Assembly: GCA_937989795.1 (NCBI GenBank)
Contig: CALKBB010000174.1
Location: forward strand, 1 to 9,759
Origin: an uncultured Collinsella sp.
GTDB lineage: Bacteria; Actinomycetota; Coriobacteriia; Coriobacteriales; Coriobacteriaceae
Length of the DNA: 9,759 nucleotides
Direction of reading: 5' to 3'
The notes under the pieces were generated by a model. It was not told the origin of the DNA. It searched no databases and worked only from the letters and a program-made list of their open reading frames with translations. Positions 6,413-9,759 of the stretch are shown here, piece by piece. A program made the position numbers and the translations under genes. Every line of letters starts with the position of its first letter. The first letter of the stretch is position 1.

Positions 6413-6895
6413 TTAGCGCAGCAGCTCGGTGAGGTTGCGCTTAAAGCGGGCGCGGTCTTTGCTGGTGAAGGCTGCTGGCCCGCGGGTGCGACCGCCAGCG
6501 CGGCGCACCTTCTTTTCCTCGTGACGAATAAACAGCTGCATGTCGATGGTCGCCTTGTCGTACACGCGCCCACGCACGCCGATGGCGGAGGCATCGCGGC
6601 CGAGCACCATGCTCGCCAAGCCAATGTCCTGCGTCACGACCACGTCGCCCGCCTGCAGGCGTTCGACAATGGCAAAGTCGGCGCTGTCGGCGCCCACGCT
6701 CACATCGAGCGTCGTGACCCAAAATCCGCGTCGCGCATGCTCGACGTCGCGCGGATCGTCGCGGCGAATGTGGCGTTCCAGGTTCTGTGTGCTGTTGCCG
6801 GCGATAACGACGGCGACGCCCGCCCGCCGCGCGCAGTCAATCGACTCGCGCGTGACCGGGCAGGCGTCGGCATCAATAAAGAGCGTTCGCGGCAT
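6413..6895 (-). CDS. YaiI/YqxD family protein (UPF0178, DUF188)
   Basis: A 160-residue protein matching the YaiI/YqxD (UPF0178) family over its full length. Seen: LFIDADACPV (5-14), the acidic cluster typical of this PIN-like fold; GDVVVTQDIGLASMVL (83-98) with a conserved Asp; RRAGGRTRGPAAFTSKDRAR (131-150), the basic C-terminal signature. The fold suggests a nuclease-like or RNA-related role, but no reaction is established that I know of. The ATG directly abuts the TAG of the upstream HdeD-like gene (TAGATG). No separate ribosome site is obvious, so translation probably depends on coupling. It is the last gene of a two-gene operon and is followed by an intrinsic terminator. Confidence 0.95.
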   Translation of the reverse strand: MPRTLFIDADACPVTRESIDCARRAGVAVVIAGNSTQNLERHIRRDDPRDVEHARRGFWVTTLDVSVGADSADFAIVERLQAGDVVVTQDIGLASMVLGRDASAIGVRGRVYDKATIDMQLFIRHEEKKVRRAGGRTRGPAAFTSKDRARFKRNLTELLR

Positions 6896-7498
6896 CTAAT
6901 GCACCAGTTTGCCAAATTGAATAGCGCGAACAATCAGCGTTACGCCAAACACCAGCAGTGCGGCGCCGCTAAAGATGACGAGCATCTTGGCCGACCACAG
7001 CGGATAGATAAACACGAACATGCCGGCGATGATGGAGAGCGCGCCGCTCAGGATGGCAAGGGCGCGGTTAGACGAAAGCTCGGACTCCAGAATGGACATG
7101 ACACCTTCGACGATCCAGCCAAAGCCAGCCACGACCACCACGAGCGTGGTGAGCGTCGCGGTCGAGAAGGCCTGATTGCGCAGGATTATGACGCCGCCCA
7201 GGATGATGAGCAGGTTGGAGATGATGCTCGTCACGCGCCAGCCGGCGGGCAGCAGCGGCTCAAAAATGGCGGTGAACAGCCTGACGCCAGCCGTGATCAC
7301 AAAGTAGAAGCCCAGGACGGTCGTCAGGAAGACGAGGGACTTGGCGGGCGCAAACAGCAGCGCGATGCCGGCAAGCAGTGCGATGACGCCCGTGGCGGCG
7401 TAGATCCAGCGCACGGCCTTGATTGCCTTGCCTGCCATGCTTTTCTCGTCAAATCCAAACGCGCTCGATTGCTTGTCATCGTTCTTAAAGATGCCCAT
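6896..7498 (-). CDS. HdeD-like DUF308 membrane protein
   Basis: A 200-residue integral membrane protein of the HdeD/DUF308 family. In E. coli HdeD belongs to the acid-resistance regulon; the molecular role of the wider family is unclear. About six hydrophobic segments are visible: 31-50, 53-75, 90-107, 113-133, 146-166 and 169-191, arranged as repeated two-helix units with LLAGIALLFAP (41-51), LLIILGGVIILRN (96-108) and ALSIIAGMFVFIYP (153-166). The N-terminus (MGIFKNDDKQSSAFGFDEKS) is hydrophilic with no cleavable signal. ATG 7498 is preceded by AAAGGAG, 6 nt away, a strong site. Its stop TAG abuts the ATG of the YaiI gene, so the two share a transcript. It is divergent from the nitroreductase gene across 236 bp. 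Confidence 0.92.
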   Translation of the reverse strand: MGIFKNDDKQSSAFGFDEKSMAGKAIKAVRWIYAATGVIALLAGIALLFAPAKSLVFLTTVLGFYFVITAGVRLFTAIFEPLLPAGWRVTSIISNLLIILGGVIILRNQAFSTATLTTLVVVVAGFGWIVEGVMSILESELSSNRALAILSGALSIIAGMFVFIYPLWSAKMLVIFSGAALLVFGVTLIVRAIQFGKLVH

Positions 7499-7686
7499 GA
7501 TGTCTCCTTTCCGCGTGGCGTAAGCCTTAATCGTTACAACCAGTATCGCCTAAAGGCACCGGCGTATGGGTCGGGGAGGGCGAAATGTAACCCAAAGGTC
7601 CCGATTTGTTCTCGTTGTTCCCTGTGTCGCGACATTTTATTCAACAGATGTAGAACATTGCAGCTCTGTTCGTTATTGCCTGCGTT

Positions 7687-7705
7687 TTAGGTTAGATTTT
7701 CCTAA
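7687..7705. promoter_or_regulatory. DtxR/IdeR-like operator in the 7499-7734 spacer
   Basis: TTAGGTTAGATTTTCCTAA matches the classic 19-bp DtxR/IdeR box (TTAGGTTAGCCTAACCTAA) at 15 of 19 positions: the left half and both outer ends are intact, with changes only at positions 10, 11, 13 and 14. It lies 29 bp before the nitroreductase ATG and 188 bp from the divergent HdeD-like start. Iron- or manganese-dependent repression of the nitroreductase is the natural inference. The rest of this 236-bp spacer shows only the HdeD-like ribosome site; I could not fix a promoter with confidence. Confidence 0.6.
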
Positions 7706-7734
7706 GAACAATTGGCTTGTATTGGGGGGTTCCT

Positions 7735-8406
7735 ATGTACGAAGCAGTTCCCGAGGCACCGTCGAGTGTCGAATCGATGGCAAAGCAGGGCTGCGAAAAG
7801 CTCGGTCTGGAATCGTTTGACGCGCTGGTCCGTCGTGCTCGCACATGCCGTCGCTTTGACGAGTCCATGCGCGTGCCGCGCGAGTTTTTGCTCGAGCTGG
7901 CAGAGCTGGCGCACCTGGCTCCCTGCGGCGCCAATGCTCAGCGTCTGCGTTTTCACGTGGTAAGCGATGCCGAGAAGTGTGCGAGCTTATTTGACGAGCT
8001 TGCATGGGCCGGCGCGCTCAAGGACTGGGCTGGCCCTGCCGAGGGCGAGCGCCCGACCGGCTACGTCGCAGTTCTTGCTGAGCGCACCGTTCCCGGCAAG
8101 CCCGCCGCGCCTATCACCGAGGTCGACACGGGCATCGCGGCTCAGACGATGATGCTCGCCGCGCGCAGCGCAACGCCCGAGGTGGCGGCTTGCATGTTCA
8201 AGGCCTTTACGCCCCACGCGATCGATGCGATGGGGCTCGATAACGACAAATACGAGCTCAAGCTGATCATGGCGTTTGGCGTTCCGGCCGAGACACAGGT
8301 GATCGATGCGATCGATTCCAACCCCGACGGCTCCATCAATTATTGGCGCGACGAGGCGCGGGTGCACCACGTGCCCAAGCGCCCGCTTGCCGACGTGCTG
8401 GTGTAG
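7735..8406 (+). CDS. nitroreductase-family flavoprotein, divergent
   Basis: A 223-residue protein of the FMN-dependent nitroreductase superfamily. Seen: RRARTCRRFDE (33-43), the usual N-terminal FMN-phosphate contact, with Cys where Ser is common; LAPCGANAQRLRFHVV (61-76), equivalent to the APS-N-QPW-F motif but without the Pro-Trp; DTGIAAQTMMLAARS (131-145), the interface helix; MAFGVPAE (179-186), the late G-P motif. The C-terminus is rich in His, Trp and Arg (YWRDEARVHHVPKRPL). Substrates are unknown. I chose ATG 7735 (GGGGGG 5 nt upstream) over TTG 7717, which has no ribosome site. A DtxR-like box lies 29 bp upstream, so expression may respond to iron or manganese. Phosphatase genes follow after 81 bp on the same strand. 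The length is normal for the family. Confidence 0.9.
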   Translation: MYEAVPEAPSSVESMAKQGCEKLGLESFDALVRRARTCRRFDESMRVPREFLLELAELAHLAPCGANAQRLRFHVVSDAEKCASLFDELAWAGALKDWAGPAEGERPTGYVAVLAERTVPGKPAAPITEVDTGIAAQTMMLAARSATPEVAACMFKAFTPHAIDAMGLDNDKYELKLIMAFGVPAETQVIDAIDSNPDGSINYWRDEARVHHVPKRPLADVLV

Positions 8407-8437
8407 CTGCGTCGTTGCGGCGCGATCCGGCGGCAAA

Positions 8438-8472
8438 ACCACCACAAAGGTGCCTGTCCCCTTTGCGGTGGT
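8438..8472. repeat. REP-like palindrome between nitroreductase and phosphatase genes
   Basis: ACCACCACAAAGG (8438-8450) and CCTTTGCGGTGGT (8460-8472) pair at 12 of 13 positions around the 9-nt loop TGCCTGTCC. No T-run follows, so it is not a normal terminator. The core AAGGTGCCTGTCCCCTTT recalls a motif I have seen in repeated intergenic palindromes (REP type) in several genomes; that is memory, not a search. It ends 15 bp before the GTG start of the first phosphatase gene. Confidence 0.6.
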
Positions 8473-8487
8473 GCGAGGGGAGGGCTT

Positions 8488-9030
8488 GTGGCCGATCTGT
8501 ATTTGGTGCGGCATGGGCAGACTGAGCTCAATGTGCAGAACATTTTGCAGGGCTGGCACGATTCGCCGCTTACGGCGCGCGGGTGCGAACAGGCACTGGC
8601 GACGCGCGCGGCGTTTGAGGCGCGTGGCATCTCCTTTGACCATGCGTATACGTCTCCGTTGGGTCGGGCGCGGCGTACGGCCGAGCTTATCGTTGGCGAG
8701 GGCCTTCTCGTAGAGCCGGTCGACGACCTGCGCGAGTGGCACTTGGGCTCGCTGGAGGGCACATCAAATTGCGAGATGCCGCCGCAGCCCTGGGGTGATT
8801 ATCCGGTGGCCTTTGGTGGCGAATCTGAAGGCGAGCTACGGGCGCGCATGGTTGCGGCGCTGTCCCGCATTATGGCCCGACCGCAGCACGATCGTGTGCT
8901 TGCGGTCTCTCATGGCTCTGCCTGCCAGGAGTTTCTTGAGTATGTGGCCGGCGGGGGAGGACAGCCCGACAACGGTGCCGTGCTTCATTTTGGCTATTGC
9001 GATGGGGCGTTTTCGCTCCTTGACTGGTAA
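8488..9030 (+). CDS. histidine phosphatase family protein (phosphoglycerate mutase-like), copy 1
   Basis: A 180-residue member of the histidine phosphatase (phosphoglycerate mutase-like) superfamily. Catalytic signature LVRHGQTELN (6-15): His9 is the expected phospho-acceptor and Arg8 its neighbour. QGWHDSPLTARG (21-32) and AYTSPLGRARRTAE (53-66) carry the expected substrate-binding Arg. Glu83 in LREWHLGSLEG is the likely acid, and AVSHGS (139-144) gives the second catalytic His142. All active-site residues are present. The small size and lack of mutase insertions suggest a phosphatase rather than glycolytic mutase; the substrate is unknown. The start is GTG 8488, with GGGGAGGG (8477-8484) just upstream. 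The second copy follows after 17 bp, so the two are probably co-transcribed. Confidence 0.93.
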   Translation: MADLYLVRHGQTELNVQNILQGWHDSPLTARGCEQALATRAAFEARGISFDHAYTSPLGRARRTAELIVGEGLLVEPVDDLREWHLGSLEGTSNCEMPPQPWGDYPVAFGGESEGELRARMVAALSRIMARPQHDRVLAVSHGSACQEFLEYVAGGGGQPDNGAVLHFGYCDGAFSLLDW

Positions 9031-9047
9031 CGAACGAAAGGACCCCT

Positions 9048-9683
9048 ATGAATAAAGACCTGTATCTGGTCCGTCATGGACAGACGATATTTAACCTCAA
9101 GCGCATTATTCAGGGCTGGAGTGATTCGCCGCTCACGCAGTTGGGCTGCGAGCAGGCGGCGCGCGCTGGCATGTTCTTGCGAGCGCGTGGCATCGAGCCC
9201 GACCACGCCTACACCTCGACGCTGCATCGCACCGAGCAGACTATCGCCAACCTGTGGCCGGGCCTTGCCTACGAGCGCCTGGACGGTCTGTGCGAGTGGT
9301 TCTTTGGCGATTTTGAGGCCGAGCGCGTGATGCTCATGCCCGAGCGTCCGTGGCGTGACTTCTACCGCCAATTTGGCGGCGAGGGGCAGATGCAGGTGCG
9401 CGAGCGCATGGTGGCGACGTTGACCGATCTTATGCGACGTCCGGACCACGAGTGCGTGCTCGCGGTGAGCCACGCCTCGTCCATCAAGGAATTTTTGGAC
9501 CACGTGAGGGGAGCGGCGGCCGACGAGCGCGAGCGCGTTCCGGGCAACTGCTCGGTGCTGCATTTTGCGTTTGACGATGCGACGGATACGTTTGAACTGG
9601 TCGAAGTCTTTACGCAAGAAGATTATGCGCGCGAGCTGGGTCTTGAGCCGCTCGTGGCGGCAGCGGGTCCGCAGCGCGGGTAG
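9048..9683 (+). CDS. histidine phosphatase family protein, copy 2 (paralogue)
   Basis: A 211-residue paralogue of the preceding gene. LVRHGQTIFN (7-16; His10 nucleophile), IQGWSDSPLTQLGCEQAAR (21-39), AYTSTLHRTEQTIA (54-67; Arg61), EWFFGDFEAE (83-92; Glu83) and LAVSHASSIKEFLDH (138-152; His142) correspond step for step with copy 1. The usual Gly after the second catalytic His is Ala (SHA instead of SHG). It has about 30 extra residues at the C-terminus (FTQEDYARELGLEPLVAAAG and following), absent from copy 1. ATG 9048 is preceded by GAAAGGA, about 6 nt away. The pair looks like a tandem duplication followed by divergence, perhaps to different phosphorylated substrates. Phosphatase activity is inferred from intact catalytic residues. 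Confidence 0.93.
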   Translation: MNKDLYLVRHGQTIFNLKRIIQGWSDSPLTQLGCEQAARAGMFLRARGIEPDHAYTSTLHRTEQTIANLWPGLAYERLDGLCEWFFGDFEAERVMLMPERPWRDFYRQFGGEGQMQVRERMVATLTDLMRRPDHECVLAVSHASSIKEFLDHVRGAAADERERVPGNCSVLHFAFDDATDTFELVEVFTQEDYARELGLEPLVAAAGPQRG

Positions 9684-9696
9684 CGCGGGCGTGGCG

Positions 9697-9759
9697 ATGC
9701 GGATTGCCGACATCATTGCTCGATGCGAAAGGGGCGGGGATGCATGCGCATGTATCCCC
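9697..9759 (+). CDS. possible start of a further gene, cut by the right edge
   Basis: From ATG 9697 (or GTG 9691) a frame stays open to the window end: MRIADIIARCERGGDACACI and one more residue. The first 12 residues look protein-like, but there is no clear ribosome site and only 21 codons are visible. A rival start, ATG 9740, has AAAGGGG upstream but lies inside the terminal palindrome. No family can be named. Confidence 0.25.
   Translation, partial: MRIADIIARCERGGDACACIP
9736..9759. repeat. 24-bp near-perfect palindrome at the right edge
   Basis: GGGGAT-G-CATG (9736-9746) mirrors CATG-T-ATCCCC (9749-9759) around CG; 22 of 24 bases are self-complementary and the remaining pair is G-T. The window ends exactly at the last base of the palindrome. 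It may be a real site near a gene start or a place where assembly stopped. Confidence 0.5.

Noticed and set aside
6347..7690. A 447-codon plus-strand frame across the YaiI and HdeD-like genes
   Set aside because: It covers two confidently identified minus genes and the minus-strand terminator, and its product is low-complexity.
7717..7734. Upstream TTG start for the nitroreductase
   Set aside because: ATG 7735 has a purine-rich GGGGGG at correct spacing, and TTG 7717 would place that site inside the coding region.
8438..8472. Reading the palindrome as an intrinsic terminator of the nitroreductase gene
   Set aside because: No T-run follows on either strand, and it lies just before the next ribosome site on the same strand.

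Overview
The window reads like a short metagenomic contig from gut bacteria. It is GC-rich throughout and has no phage, transposase, CRISPR, tRNA or rRNA that I can see. It falls into two blocks that may not share an origin.

Block 1 (1 to about 4.41 kb, all minus strand) holds the first 883 codons of rpoB, running off the left edge, and upstream of it a CNNM/CBS (CorC/HlyC-type) membrane protein gene. RpoB reads like a Clostridia (Oscillospirales-type) protein. Each gene has its own promoter with good -35/-10 boxes, and a textbook intrinsic terminator separates them. The usual rplJ-rplL genes are absent in front of rpoB.

Block 2 (about 4.43 kb to the right edge) looks more like an actinobacterium, possibly a Coriobacteriia member such as Collinsella. 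The basis is protein style and a DtxR-type operator, so this is an inference. It contains: a 166-residue protein of unknown function (minus); a divergent ArsP_2-type 10-TM heavy-metal/arsenic exporter with a His-rich loop (plus); two back-to-back terminators; a minus operon of an HdeD-like DUF308 membrane protein and a YaiI/YqxD (UPF0178) protein, whose stop and start codons abut; then a plus-strand series of a divergent nitroreductase, a REP-like palindrome and two tandem paralogous histidine phosphatases. A possible next gene begins at the right edge inside a near-perfect 24-bp palindrome.

No clearly new multi-gene system is visible. The best leads are the DtxR/IdeR-like box in front of the nitroreductase, the repeat-bearing divergent promoter of the metal exporter, the rpoB leader (small ORF, hairpin, duplicated start context), a Gln-to-Pro difference in the rifampicin region of RpoB, the tandem phosphatase duplication, and the possible chimeric seam near 4.4 kb.
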